A DNA stretch of 59,362 bases from Rubrivivax rivuli (GCF_004016505.1 NZ_SACR01000008.1:1-59362), one strand, 5' to 3'. Counted from the first letter of the stretch, positions 36,092-49,719 are shown. Translations and numbers: made by a program. The notes: a model not told the origin generated them from the sequence alone.

Positions 36092-37393
36092 ATGAACAGC
36101 ACCGAGCTTGCGGCGGTGGCTGGCAGCACGGCCGGCACCGCCACCGGCCTGGCGGCGGCGCTGGGCGCCGGCCTGCTGATCGGGCTGGAGCGTGAACGGC
36201 GCAAGGGCCGCGGCGCCGCACGCGCGGCCGCCGGCATCCGCAGTTTCACGCTGGCCGCGGTGGGCGGCGGCATCGCCATGGCGTTGGGCCAGCCGCTGCT
36301 GGTGGCGCTGGGGGGCTTGCTGGTGGTGCTGCTCTCGGCCGTGGCCTACTGGAAGAGCCGAGAGGCCCCGCCCGGCCAGCCCGCGCCCGACCCCGGCCTC
36401 ACCACCGAGCTGGCGCTCTTCATCACCTACCTGGTGGGCGTGCTGGGGGTGCAGCAGCCGGCCCTGGGCGCCGGAGCGGCGGTGGTGGTGGCCGCGCTGC
36501 TGGCGGCACGCGAGAAGCTGCACCGCTTCGCCACCGAGCTGCTGAGCCAGGCCGAACTGCACGACGCGCTGCTGCTCGCCGCGCTGGCCCTGGTGCTGCT
36601 GCCGCTGGTGCCGGCCGCGCCCTTGCCCTGGCTGGGCGGCGTGGCGCCACGCACGCTGATGCTGACGGTGGTGCTCATCCTCGCGCTGCAGGCCGCCGGC
36701 CACGTGGCCTGGCGGCTGCTGGGGCCGCGCGCGGGGCTGGCCTTGTCGGGGCTGTTCTCGGGTTTCGTCTCCAGCACGGCCACCATCGCCTCGATGGGCG
36801 CCCGCGCGCGCACCGAGCCGGCGCAGGCCCGCGCCTGCCTGGCCGGGGCCTTGTTCAGCACGGCCGCCACCTGGGTGCAGGTGGCGCTGCTGTGCACGGC
36901 GCTGGCCCCGGCCGCGCTGGCCACGGTGGCGCCCAGCGCCGCGGCAGGCGTGCTGCTGGCCGCTGGCACGGCGGCCTGGGCCGCCTGGGCCGGCGGCGCC
37001 TTGCCGCAGGCGGCCGCCGCCAGCAGCGCCAACGAGCACGGCCCCTTGCGCCTGCGCGAGGCGCTGGCCGTGGCCGCGCTGCTCGGCGCCGTGGCCGTGG
37101 GCGTGGCCTGGGCGCAGCGCCAGTTCGGCAACACCGGGCTGCTGCTGGGCACCGCGCTGGCGGCGCTGGCCGATGCACACGCCCCCGTGGCCGCTGCCGC
37201 AGCACGCCACGGCAGCGGCGCGGTGGACGCCGCCGCCCTGCAGCAGGTGGCGCTGGTGGCGGTGGGCATGAACGCCCTGACCCGCACGCTCACGGCCTTC
37301 GTGGCCGGCGGGCGTCGCTACGGGCTGGGGGTCGGGGCCTCGCTCGCGCTGTCCACCGGCGCAGCGCTGGCCGTGGCGTTGATCACGCGCTGA
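36092..37393 (+). CDS. MgtC/DUF4010 family membrane protein
   Basis: The 433-residue protein has about twelve hydrophobic segments. The N-terminal MgtC/SapB-like signature GAGLLIGLERERRKG is followed by IRSFTLAAVGG. The C-terminal DUF4010 part includes SGLFSGFVSSTATIASM. The family is thought to act in ion (Mg) homeostasis, but function is unproved for this type. The start at 36092 lies 22 bp after the beta-CASP gene. It is very alanine/leucine rich. Confidence 0.88.
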   Translation: MNSTELAAVAGSTAGTATGLAAALGAGLLIGLERERRKGRGAARAAAGIRSFTLAAVGGGIAMALGQPLLVALGGLLVVLLSAVAYWKSREAPPGQPAPDPGLTTELALFITYLVGVLGVQQPALGAGAAVVVAALLAAREKLHRFATELLSQAELHDALLLAALALVLLPLVPAAPLPWLGGVAPRTLMLTVVLILALQAAGHVAWRLLGPRAGLALSGLFSGFVSSTATIASMGARARTEPAQARACLAGALFSTAATWVQVALLCTALAPAALATVAPSAAAGVLLAAGTAAWAAWAGGALPQAAAASSANEHGPLRLREALAVAALLGAVAVGVAWAQRQFGNTGLLLGTALAALADAHAPVAAAAARHGSGAVDAAALQQVALVAVGMNALTRTLTAFVAGGRRYGLGVGASLALSTGAALAVALITR

Positions 37394-37401
37394 TCAGGCC
37401 T

Positions 37402-38277
37402 TCAGACGAACACGCCCTCGCGCAGCCACTTGGTGGCGACCCACTTCTCGCCGGCCGTGACCGGCGCGCCACCGTGCAGCGTCTTGGTGCTGACGTGCGG
37501 CCGGTCGTAGCTGAAGAAGACGGCGTTGCCGCGCACCGGGGCCACTTCCAGCCCCACGTCGGGGAAGGTGGTGGCGCCGCCGCCCTCGGGCGTGTTGAGG
37601 TAGACCACCAGCGTGCCCACACGCTGACCGCCGCGCTCCAGGATGCGCGGCGTGCCCGAGTGCACCGGGTCGAAGTAGTCGTGGTGCGGCTTGTACTCGG
37701 CGCCCGGGCGGTAGCGCAGCACCTGCAGGCCTTCGCCGTGGTCCAGCGGCCAGTGCAGCAGCTCGGCGATGCGCTTCTCCACGCGGTCGATCAGGGGCGT
37801 TTCACCGCGCTCGAAGAACATGCCGTCGCTGGTGCGTGAATCGTTGACCTCGCTGCCGCCGGTTTCGTTCTGCACCGTCTCCGAACGCAGCAGGCGCGGC
37901 TTGGCCTGCGACATCAAGGTCTCGCACTCGGCATCGGTCAGCAGGCCGCCGAAGACCACCACGCGCGGGTGCTTCATCGTCGTCAGCACGCGCACGCGGT
38001 GGCCGTCCTTCAGGCTCAGCACCGTGCGGCCTTCCAGGCGCGGCTCGGGCAAGGGCTTCCCGGGCTGCACCGGCAGCAGCGGGTCGGGCGGGCGCGGGTG
38101 CAGCTCGTCCAGGCGCTGGCGCAGCGTGATCTCCATGGCCTCGATGGCCACGTCTTCGTCCCAGCCGCTGGCCTTCATGGCCGCCAGCACGTCGTCGGGG
38201 CGGCAGCCGGCTTCGGCCTGCGCCACGATCCACTGGCGCAGCTCGGGGGTGATGGTCTGGGGGGCGGTGCTCGACAT
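37402..38277 (-). CDS. 2OG-Fe(II) oxygenase, prolyl 4-hydroxylase-like
   Basis: The 291-residue protein has an N-terminal UBA-like helical part (RQWIVAQAEAGCRPDDVLAAMKASGW). The double-stranded beta-helix domain follows: Fe ligands H-x-D in YKPHHDYFDP, YLNTPEGGGATTFP, distal His in KTLHGGAPVTAGEKW and the 2OG-binding Lys just after. NDSRTSDGMFF matches P4H substrate-loop sequence. It may hydroxylate a protein or peptide; the target is unknown. It converges with the MgtC-type gene. Confidence 0.9.
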   Translation of the reverse strand: MSSTAPQTITPELRQWIVAQAEAGCRPDDVLAAMKASGWDEDVAIEAMEITLRQRLDELHPRPPDPLLPVQPGKPLPEPRLEGRTVLSLKDGHRVRVLTTMKHPRVVVFGGLLTDAECETLMSQAKPRLLRSETVQNETGGSEVNDSRTSDGMFFERGETPLIDRVEKRIAELLHWPLDHGEGLQVLRYRPGAEYKPHHDYFDPVHSGTPRILERGGQRVGTLVVYLNTPEGGGATTFPDVGLEVAPVRGNAVFFSYDRPHVSTKTLHGGAPVTAGEKWVATKWLREGVFV

Positions 38278-38323
38278 CCGGCTATTTTTGCTCAGGCCCG
38301 GCGCTGCCTGAAGGGGCACGGGC

Positions 38324-39103
38324 TCAGGCGCTGCGGCGGAACACCAGCCGGTCGGCAGAGGACGCAGCCTTGTCGAAAGCGTAGCCCTCGGCGTCGAAGG
38401 CCTGCAGCGCCTTCACGCTGCGCACGCGCTGCTCGATGGCGTAACGCGCCATCAGGCCGCGCGCCTTCTTCGCGAAGAAGCTGATGATGCGCGGCTCACC
38501 GTCGCGCACCTCTTCGAACACGCACTCCACCACACGCGCGCGCAGCGCCGGGCGCAGGGCCGCGCGCGCGTACTCCTGCGAGGCCAGGTTCACGACGACC
38601 GGCTTGTCTTCATCGGCCTGCAGCGCGTTGAGGTGCTCGGCCACGGTGTCGCCCCAATACCCATAGAGGTCTTTCGCGACGGCGGTCTTCAGCGCCGTGC
38701 CCATCTCCAGCCGGTAGGGCTGCAGCAGGTCCAGCGGGCGCAGCGCGCCGTACAGGCCCGAGAGGATGACCAGGTGCTGCTGCGCCCAGGTGAGGTCGGC
38801 CGTGCCCAAGGTGCCGGCCTGCAGCCCGTCGTACACGTCACCGGCAAAGGCCAGCACCGCGGGCTTGCTGTTGGCCGGCGTGGCCTGCGGCTGCCAGGCG
38901 GCGTAGCGCTCCACGTTCAGCGCGGCGAGCTTGTCCGAGAGGTCCATCAGCGCCGCCACCTGCGTGGCACTCTGGCCGCGCAGCACCTCGATCAGCCCCG
39001 CGGCCTGCGCGGTGAAAAGCGGCTCGGTGGCGCGGCGGCGCAGCGGTGCGGGCACCGGGGTGTCGTAGTCCAGGGTCTTGGCGGGGGAGAGCAGGAAGAG
39101 CAT
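38324..39103 (-). CDS. yaaA: Peroxide stress protein YaaA (DUF328/UPF0246)
   Basis: The 259-residue protein begins MLFLLSPAKTLDYD, and shows LSDKLAALNVERY, PAVLAFAGDVYDGL, LSGLYGALRPLDLLQPYRLEMG and IISFFAKKARGLMARY. All are family signatures, and length is typical. In E. coli YaaA limits iron-driven DNA damage under peroxide stress. It is leftward, about 46 bp upstream of the P4H-like gene start. Confidence 0.95.
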   Translation of the reverse strand: MLFLLSPAKTLDYDTPVPAPLRRRATEPLFTAQAAGLIEVLRGQSATQVAALMDLSDKLAALNVERYAAWQPQATPANSKPAVLAFAGDVYDGLQAGTLGTADLTWAQQHLVILSGLYGALRPLDLLQPYRLEMGTALKTAVAKDLYGYWGDTVAEHLNALQADEDKPVVVNLASQEYARAALRPALRARVVECVFEEVRDGEPRIISFFAKKARGLMARYAIEQRVRSVKALQAFDAEGYAFDKAASSADRLVFRRSA

Positions 39104-39164
39104 GGAAGCAGGCCGTGCACCCGGCGGCGCGGGCGGGAGAGGGAGAGTTCAGCGCGCGTCGTCG

Positions 39165-39875
39165 TCAGGCGTCAGGCGCAGCGGCCGCCGCACCCATCGC
39201 CGCGCGCCAGGTGCGCTGCGGGATGTGGCTGCGCAGGCGGTGCAGCGCGCAGTCGATCAGCGCGGGGTGCAGCACGTGGCCCACGCCCTGGGCGATGTCG
39301 AGCGTGGCGTCGCCGTCCAGCTTTGCCAGATGCCCCAGCGCCTGGCGCGAGCCTTCGGCGGGGATGGCCTCGTCGTCGGCGCCGTGGAAGAGGTGCAGCG
39401 TGGTGAGCCGCGGTGCGGCCGCGGGCACGCGCGTGAGGCAGCCGCAGAAGGCCAGCACGCGGCCGGCGAGGCCGTCGTGCCGCATCGCCAGCGCCAGCGC
39501 CAGCACCGCGCCCTGCGAGAAGCCGCCCAGCGCCGTGGCTTCGGGCGAGACGCCCAGGCGCTGCTGCTGCGCGCGCACCCAATCGTGCAGGCCGGGCAGG
39601 GCTGCGTCCACGCGCTGCGGCCAGTTCTCGGGCGTGAGGCCGGCCACCGCGTACCACTGGCGCGCGGTGGCGGTGCCGGGGCTGCCATCGGCCGCCTCAT
39701 GCGGCAACGGGGCATCGGGCGCCAGACCGGCCGATTGCGGGAAGGCCGCGCGCAGGGCCTGCGCCAGCGGCGCCATGTCGGCCCCGTTGCCGCCCCAACC
39801 GTGCAGCAGCAAAAGCAGTTGTGCGGGCTGCCCTTCGGAGGGCAGCCATTCCAGGGTGTGTTGCATGCCACGCAT
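39165..39875 (-). CDS. ypfH: Phospholipase/carboxylesterase, YpfH-like
   Basis: The 236-residue alpha/beta hydrolase has LLLLLHGWGGNGADM (oxyanion region), FPQSAGLAPDAPLPHE, the nucleophile elbow LGGFSQGAVLALALA, the Asp in LFHGADDEAIP and the His near GVGHVLHPALID. The dienelactone-hydrolase-like fold and WYAV segment match E. coli YpfH and related serine esterases. The natural substrate is unknown. Confidence 0.85.
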   Translation of the reverse strand: MRGMQHTLEWLPSEGQPAQLLLLLHGWGGNGADMAPLAQALRAAFPQSAGLAPDAPLPHEAADGSPGTATARQWYAVAGLTPENWPQRVDAALPGLHDWVRAQQQRLGVSPEATALGGFSQGAVLALALAMRHDGLAGRVLAFCGCLTRVPAAAPRLTTLHLFHGADDEAIPAEGSRQALGHLAKLDGDATLDIAQGVGHVLHPALIDCALHRLRSHIPQRTWRAAMGAAAAAPDA

Positions 39876-39949
39876 TGTCGCCGCGCACCGGGGCGCGCCA
39901 GGGGCGCGGGGTCTCGGGGCCGCGGGCGCTCCGACACAATCTGCCGGTC

Positions 39950-42900
39950 ATGCGCGCCCCGCCTCCCTGCCCCGCCTTCCCGCGCCTGCTGCAGCGCCGC
40001 AGCGTGCAGGCGGGCGTCCGCTCGCTGGGGCGTGCGCTGGCCCTGCTGGGCCTGTGGGGCGCGCTGACAGCGCTGGCACAACCCACCGCCGCGGCCCAGG
40101 CCCCCCAGGCTGCAGCCCCGGCCGCCCCGCCTTCGGAACGCTGGCAGCCCTGGGCCGCCGACGGCTTCAAGCACCTGGGGCCGGGTGACGGCCTGCCCAA
40201 CGACGTGAGCATCGCGCTGGCCGAGGACGCGCTGGGCTTCCTCTGGGTCGGCACGATGGGCGGCGTGGCGCGCTGGGACGGCTACCAGTTCACCAGCCAC
40301 GTCTACCGTCCCGGCAGCCCGGGGCTGCTGCCGGACAACGTCGTGCAGACCCTCTTCCGCGACGCCAGCGGCCGCCTCTGGGCCGGCACCAACGCCGCCG
40401 GCCTGGTGGGCTTGCCCGACCCGCGGCTCAGGGCAGCGCAGCCGCTGCGCATCGGTGTCGGACCGCAGGGCCTGGTCCACGGCAGCGTGCGGGCGCTGTC
40501 CGATGACGGCCGCGGAGGCCTGTGGGTGGCCACCGACGGCGGGCTGGACCATCTCCACATCGCCAGCGGCCGCGTGCAGCGCGTGCCCATGGGCCCGACA
40601 GCGGCCAACGGCCTGCGTGGCGACGGCGCCGTGACGCTGCTGCGCGATCGCCGCAACCGCCTGTGGGTGGGCACGACGCAAGGGCTCTTCGTGCAGGACG
40701 GCGACGAGGCCCCCTTCCGCGAGGTGGCACTGCCCGATGCGCTGGCGGCGCCCGGCACCCCGCGCGAACAGACCCAGCCGCCACGGCCCGAGAGCCTGCT
40801 GCAGGACAGCGCAGGCCGCCTGTGGGTGGGCACCAACCGGCACGGCGTCTTCGTGATGGAAGCCGACGGCCAGGCCTTCCGGCCCCTGATGGAAACCCAG
40901 CGCGACGCCGACGGCCGCGGGCTGGCGACGCGCCGCGTCGTCACGCTGATCGAGGCGCGGCCCGGCGAGATCTGGGCCGGCACGCTGGGCCAGGGCGTGG
41001 TGGTCATCCACGCCGACAGCGGCCGCACGCGGCGTCTGGTGCACCGGCCGCTGCTGCCCTCCAGCCTGCCCGACGACCACGTGCGCGCCCTGCTGCGCGA
41101 CAGTTCAGGGCTGGTGTGGGCGGCCACCTACAGCGGCCTGGGTCGCCTGGACCCGAACAGCGACGCCGTGCTGAACGTGACACCGCGCGTGACGCTGGCC
41201 GAACCTCAGGCGGGCCGCGCTGACTACGCCGCGCTGATGGCGCACAGCGACGGCAGCCTCTGGCTGGGCACCTTGTCGCAGGGCGTGGAGGTGGTCGAAC
41301 CCGACACCGGCCGCATGCGCGTGCTGCGCCCCGACGCACGCCGCCCCGAGGACGCGCTGCCGCTGGACGCCACCGTGAGCCTGGTGGAAGCCGCCGACGG
41401 CAGCGTCTACATCGGCAACTACCGCGGCCTGTACCGCGCCCGGCCGCGCGCCGGCCAGGTGCCCGATCTGCAGCGCATCCGCTGGCCGGGCCGCCCGGCC
41501 GACGCCGGCATCGGCCCGCTGGTGCGGCAGGGCCAGCGGCTGTGGATAGGCGGGCTCAGCGACGGCCTTTGGGCGATGGACCTGGCCAGCGGCCGTGTGG
41601 AACACGTGCTGAAGCAGCCCCAGCAGCAGCTCACCGACCACCGCATCAGCGCACTGGCCGTGGGCCCGAAGGGCGCGTTGTGGATCGGCACGCGCAACGG
41701 TCTGAACCGCTACGACCCGGGCACCGGCGAGGTGCAGCGCATCGCGGCCAGCGCGGCCGCTGCCGGTGCCGCCGAGGGCCTGGCTGGCGGCTTCGTGGCC
41801 GCCCTGCACACCGACCGCCGCGGCCGGCTCTGGGTGGCCACCTACGGCGCCGGCCTGCACCTGCTGACGGAAGGTGGCGATGGCCAGGCGCCAGCCCGCT
41901 TCCGCCGCTGGGGCATGGCCCAGGGCCTGCCCGACGACAACACCAACGCCTTGCTGGAAGACGACGCGGGGCGGCTTTGGGTCAGCACCGACAGCGGCCT
42001 GGCGGTGGTCGACCCGGAGACCGGTGCCGTGCGCGCCTTGCGCCGTGCCGAGGGCGTGGCCTACGGCGTTTTCTGGACCAATGCCGCGACGCGCACGGCC
42101 GCCGGGGAACTGCTTTTCGGCGCGTCGGGCGGCTTGTCGGTGGTGCGGCCGAACCTGCTGCAGGCCTGGCGGCACCGCCCCGCGGTGGTGGTGAGCGAAC
42201 TGCGCGTGGACGGCCGGCCTCAGCCCCTGCCGCCCCCCGGCGAGCCGCTGGTGCTGTTGCCGCCCGCACGCAGCCTGGAGGTGGCCTACGCGGCGCTGGA
42301 TTACTCGGCACCCGAACGCAACCGCTATGCCCACCGCCTGGTGGGCCTGGACAAGGACTGGGTGGAGACCGACGCCCGCCGCCGCCTGGCCAGCTACAGC
42401 AACCTGCCCCCGGGCGAGTACCGACTGCAGATGCGCGGCAGCAACCGCGACGGCGTCTTCAGCGAGCAGCCCGCCACGCTGCTGCTGCGCGTGGAACCGG
42501 CCTGGCACCAGACCTTGTGGTTCCGGCTGCTGGCGGGGCTGGCATTGCTGGGCCTGGTCTACGGCCTGGTGCATGCGCGCACCCGGCTGCTGCAGACGCG
42601 GCGTGTGCAGTTGCAGCACCTGGTGCACGAACGCACGCTGGAACTGCAGGCCCTGTCGCAGGCGCTCAGCGAGAAGAGCAGGGCCTTGGAGGAGAAATCG
42701 CGCGTGCTCGAGCGCGCGAGCATCAGCGATCCGCTGACGGGCCTGCACAACCGCCGCTTCCTCACCGAGCACATCGAGGCGGCGCTGGCCGCCAGCCTGC
42801 GCCGCGCCCAGACCCATGTGGGCGAGGACCGCACGGCCCCCGACACCGACACGCTGTTCCTCCTGATCGACGTCGACCACTTCAAGGCCGTGAACGATGA

Positions 42901-43395
42901 ACACGGCCACGCGGCCGGCGACGCCGTGCTGGTGCAGCTGGCGCAGCGCCTGCGGGTGGTGATGCGCGAGAGCGACGAGCTCGTGCGCTGGGGCGGCGAG
43001 GAGTTCCTGGCGGTGGCGCGCGACACCGACCGCGCCCGCGCCGACGAACTGGCCGAGCGCATCCGCGCCGGCGTGGCGGAGGCGCCCTTCCGCCTGCCCG
43101 ATGGCCGCGCGCTGCGCCTGAGCGTCTCGATCGGCCACGCCTGCTGGCCCTTCATCGCCGAGCACCCGCAGGCGCTGGACTGGAACGGCGTCGTCAACGT
43201 GGCCGACATGGGCCTGCTGGCAGCCAAGCGCCTGGGCCGCAACGCCTGGGTGGGCCTGCAGGCCAGCCCCGACACGCCCCACACCACGCTGGCCGCACTG
43301 GTGCGCGCGATGCCGCAGCAGGCCGTGCAGCAGGGCCGGCTGCGGCTGAGCAGCAGCCACGACACCGCCGCCGCCGCCCGTGCGTTGAGCCAGCC

Positions 43396-43399
<4 letters not shown>
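39950..43399 (+). CDS. Membrane diguanylate cyclase with two-component propeller and Y_Y_Y sensor
   Basis: The 1149-residue protein has an N-terminal signal/anchor. Two seven-bladed-type periplasmic propeller halves built from repeats such as GGLWVATDGGLDHL, GRLWVGTNRHGVF and LWIGTRNGLNRY follow, to about residue 750. Then come a Y_Y_Y domain (ERNRYAHRLVGLDKDWVE), one membrane helix (FRLLAGLALLGLVYGLVHA, about 860-878), a coiled coil, and a GGDEF domain with active GGEEF at about 1015-1019. An RESD inhibitory-site motif lies at 1006-1009. It should make c-di-GMP in response to an external ligand. Its stop overlaps the dnaE2 stop on the other strand. Confidence 0.93.
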
Positions 43400-46739
<3,340 letters not shown>

Positions 46740-46743
<4 letters not shown>

Positions 46744-48068
46744 GCCGGCCAGAGGGCTGCGGCGGGGCGTGCGGGGGCTGGGCTCAGGGCTTGAAGACAC
46801 GGCAGGGCGTAGAAGGGCTCGGGCTCGCGCGCCCGCGGGGGCGCAGGCTGCGGCGATGCCGGCGCGGGGCTGAAAACCGTGGGCGCCAAATGATCCAGCG
46901 GGCTGCGCACTGCGCCGCCGCCCAGGCGCAGCACGTGCGTGTAGATCATGGTCGTGCTGACGTCGGCGTGACCCAGCAGTTCCTGCACGGTGCGGATGTC
47001 GTAGCCCGCCTGCAGCAGGTGGGTGGCGAAGGAGTGGCGCAGCGTGTGCGGCGAGGCCGGCTTGTCGATGCCGGCCTGATCCAGCGCGCGGCGGAACACG
47101 CGCTGGAAGCTCTGGTCGTGCACATGGTGACGGCGCTCGCCGGCGCCGCGGGGGTCTTGCGAAGGCTGCGCGCCCGGGAAGACCCAGAACCAAGACCAAG
47201 ACAAGCCGGCGCGCGGGTACTTGCGATCCAGCGCGTAGGGCAGTTGCACCGGGGCGGCGCCGGCGGCGCGGTCGGCCTGCCAGAGTGCGCGCACGCGGTC
47301 GAGTTGCTCGCGCAGCGGCGCTTCCAGCGCGGCGGGCAGCATCACGAGGCGGTCGTGCGCGCCCTTGCCTTCGCGCACGATGATGGCGCGCTGGCGGAAA
47401 TCGATGTCCTTCACGCGCAGACGCAGCCCTTCCATCAGGCGCATGCCGGTGCCGTAGAGCAGCCGGCCGAAGAGACCGTGCGCGGCGTAGAAGGCGGGGC
47501 CGCCGGAAGGCGCGGCGTGCTGCATCTCGTCAAGCACCGCCAGCACACGCAGCACCTCGTCCTGCGCCAGCACCACGGGCAGACGGCGCTGCTGCTGCGG
47601 CCGGCCGATGTCGTCCATCCACGGCACGGGCGTGTTGAGCACCTTCTGGTACAGGAAAAGCAATGCCGAGAGCGCCTGCCGGTGCGTGGAGGGCGAGACG
47701 TTGCGCTCGGTGGCGAGCCAGCCGAGGAAAGCCTCGATCTCGGGTTGGGCCAGTTCCAGCGGGTGGCGCATCTCGTGGAAACGCACGAAAGAGCGGACCC
47801 AGCGCACGTAGACCTCTTCGGTGCGCAGGCTGTAGTGGCGGTAGCGCACCTGGGCGCGCACGGCGTCGAGCAGGCGGGGGGGTTGCTCGGCTTGGAAGCC
47901 GGGGGGCCAGGCCAGGGGAGGCTGCGGCCGTGCGGGCGGCCGCGAAGCCGGCATGGCCGCCGCGGGCGGTGCCGGCTGGAGCGATGCGGTGTGCCTGGCG
48001 GGCCCTGGCATCCCGCCGTCGTGGGCCCGGTTGCGGGAAGACTTGGACAGGGGCTGGGGCATGGGCAT
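46740..48068 (-). CDS. intI: Integron integrase IntI (tyrosine recombinase)
   Basis: The 442-residue enzyme catalyses attI x attC and attC x attC recombination. Visible features are the N-terminal SAM-like fold (RYRHYSLRTEEVYVRWVRSF), the catalytic set R210 (GTGMRLMEG), K235 (REGKG), H341/R344 (HTLRHSF), H367 (LLGHADV) and Y376 (MIYTHV), and the IntI-only patch at 279-299 (ALDRKYPRAG..WFWVF). It is about 100 residues longer than IntI1, with Pro/Ala-rich ends. ATG 48068 has GGAG 6 nt upstream; 48074 and 47954 are alternatives. A LexA box lies 142 bp upstream. The 3' end overlaps the dnaE2 start. Confidence 0.96.
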
Positions 48069-48209
48069 GGGCATCTCCGTGGCGGTGGCCAAACCAGGCG
48101 GGCGCCTGGAACCTTGGCGTGCAGAGGAAAAAAGGGAGCGGTGAAGAGCGGAGGGGGACAGCGGGAGGGGCCGTCTGCGCCGCGAGCCCTGGCCTTCATC
48201 GGCAGCAAG

Positions 48210-48225
48210 CTGTATATTTATACAG
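48210..48225. promoter_or_regulatory. LexA (SOS) box upstream of intI-dnaE2
   Basis: CTGTATATTTATACAG is a perfect CTGT-N8-ACAG LexA site with an A/T core in otherwise GC-rich DNA. On the minus strand its centre reads TATAAAT, a plausible -10, so LexA would block the promoter. It lies 142 bp upstream of the intI start and within the 48069-48490 gap. No other feature in that gap is recognised, apart from a possible promoter for the rightward gene. Confidence 0.88.
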
Positions 48226-48490
48226 CTTTTGTGGGCAGCGGTGGGACTGTGTTGCGCAGTTCCTGGGTTCACGCGCGGTGTGGCGTGCGCTTGGAGCGCT
48301 GTACCTCAGGCGCGCGAACTCGGCCACGGCCGGCAGCGCCCCACGGCCACTGCGCCAGTGGGCCTTGGCTTGAGATCTGGGCCTTCGGCGGTGGCCGTTG
48401 GGGGTGGTGGTGGGGGTGGGGGTGGCCGCGACATCGCGCGGCGCGCAGCGCACGCCATTGCCGGGCGGCTAGACAGGGAGGAACGAGCGG

Positions 48491-48850
48491 ATGAAACCGG
48501 TGCCCGGCACAGAAGCCGCGTCGATGCGCGTGCTCAAGAAATTGCCCGTGACCGCCCGCGGTGCGCTGCGCCTGGCTGCACAGTTCGGCGACGCTTTGGT
48601 TTGCGTGCGGCACCGCATTGATGACACTGGCAGCTTTCGCTACACCACGGTGGAATTGCTGATCAGCAAGACGCCGGTTCAAGCGAGACAGGAGCGCCGG
48701 GTGTATGTGCGCATAGGCGCCAGAGAATTCGCCTTGCAAGATCTCGCACGCCGCGTGGGCGCAGAGTGGGATGCCCGGCAACGGCTGTGGCTGATGCCCA
48801 AAAGGCTGGCGAATCTGCTGAAACTGCAAGCACGCATCGTGGCAAAGTAG
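48491..48850 (+). CDS. Conserved hypothetical protein between intI and attI
   Basis: The 119-residue basic protein has two parts. One is an N-terminal beta-rich half (VTARGALRLAAQFGDALVCVRHR, TTVELLIS). The other is a C-terminal half with ALQDLARRVGAEWDARQRLWLMPKRLA, which resembles the short DUF5710-like A-x-x-x-G-A-x-W-D-x-x-x-x-x-W motif. No function is assigned. GGAGGAA 7-13 nt before the ATG gives a good ribosome site. It is not a cassette, because no attC precedes or follows it before the attI core. Its position between intI and attI is unusual and means transcripts from it may enter the array. Confidence 0.75.
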   Translation: MKPVPGTEAASMRVLKKLPVTARGALRLAAQFGDALVCVRHRIDDTGSFRYTTVELLISKTPVQARQERRVYVRIGAREFALQDLARRVGAEWDARQRLWLMPKRLANLLKLQARIVAK

Positions 48851-48879
48851 ATACATGCGTTCAACGCATCCATCTACCT

Positions 48880-48946
48880 CGGTCCACCGCTGCACACATG
48901 TGTATGCCGGTGGGGACTTGGGGGTGGGGTGGAAAACACGTTAGGC
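48880..48946 (+). other. attI site (integron insertion point)
   Basis: The first GTTAGGC core (48940-48946) follows a G/T-rich stretch (CCGGTGGGGACTTGGGGGTG) and has no matching GCCTAAC left half. That is how attI differs from attC. Recombination is expected between G 48940 and T 48941. The left limit is approximate. A small hairpin (ATGCGT-TCA-ACGCAT, 48853-48867) lies just before it. Confidence 0.8.
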
Positions 48947-49270
48947 CTCACCAGCCCAAATGCAATCACGGCCCCATCTGCGCGCTTCGGCTGCACTTCA
49001 GCGCTCGGGCAATCGCCCACGACCTCCACACCAACACACGCACGGCGCTGCGCTTCGCTTCGCCAAGCAAGCTCCAGCAGCTTCTTGCAACAATGCGCCG
49101 CACGAAGCAGCGGCCTGGAGGCCGCAATAACCGAACTCCCACGCTCTTCCGCTGTGCCCAGGCGCACGACTTCAAGTCACAGGGCTCGCACGGCGTCAGA
49201 GCCTGCGCACCGTACCCGCGCCAAGGGCTCCCTCAAGTCGGCTCGCCACCACCCGTGCAACTCGTGTGAG
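48941..49270 (+). repeat. Cassette 1: ORF-less family A, copy A1
   Basis: This 330-bp cassette body sits directly at attI. It is nearly identical to A2 (51159-51483) apart from scattered substitutions and a 5-bp tandem insertion in GCTTCGCTTCG, and more distantly related to A3. A perfect GCGGCC-TGGA-GGCCGC hairpin is at 49110-49125. Open frames run through attI or attC and are not conserved among copies, so no protein is called. Its attC is identical to that of A2. Confidence 0.8.
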
Positions 49271-49398
49271 GCCTAACCCCTCGCTCAGCGCCGACCCGCT
49301 ACGGCGGGCCAGCTTGCCCGTGCGGCGCCTTGGTTTATGCTGCACCGCACGGGCAAGCCGTCCCACCTCCGCGGTCGGCGTTAGCTCGAACGTTAGGC
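49271..49398 (+). repeat. attC1 (type 2, 128 bp)
   Basis: R'' GCCTAAC at 49271 and R' GTTAGGC at 49392-49398. The inner arms CTTGCCCGTGCGG/CCGCACGGGCAAG are separated by TTTATGCTG-type sequence. Identical to attC5. Confidence 0.93.
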
Positions 49399-49443
49399 CG
49401 CACACAGCGGGCGTGAGCAGTCGAACCACCTCTGAGTTCCGAG

Positions 49444-49719
49444 ATGCCCGCCGCGTTTAAATCCCGGCATCGGCTTATACGCGCTCCGACCAGCGGTCAA
49501 CGCACGAAGCTTACGCAAGCCAACGCCACCAAGCGCTCCGCGGCGAGCGCCCAAGAACTCCGCTGTTCATGTCAGCGCTGCGCGGGATTCGCCCTCTTGC
49601 TGCCTCGCCCTCGCGTCAGCCAGTTCGTCGTCTCGCCGCCGGGAAGCAAACTGTGCCGCCCACGAAAGGCTTCAGCGGCGGCGAAGAAGGCCTTACACAT
49701 CGCAGCTACACCGCGCTGA
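49444..49719 (+). CDS. Cassette 2 hypothetical protein
   Basis: A 91-residue, very basic frame (MPAAFKSRHRLIRAP...ALHIAATPR) starts 51 bp after the cassette junction and ends 50 bp before attC2. I recognise no family. Composition is Ala/Arg/Ser-rich with three cysteines, and no ribosome site is clear. It may be a real small protein or a chance frame in an otherwise non-coding cassette. Confidence 0.35.
   Translation: MPAAFKSRHRLIRAPTSGQRTKLTQANATKRSAASAQELRCSCQRCAGFALLLPRPRVSQFVVSPPGSKLCRPRKASAAAKKALHIAATPR

Noticed and set aside
48929..49276. 115-codon frame starting before attI and ending at attC1
   Set aside because: The start is outside the cassette, so it would be lost or changed at each insertion; it is not conserved in A3.
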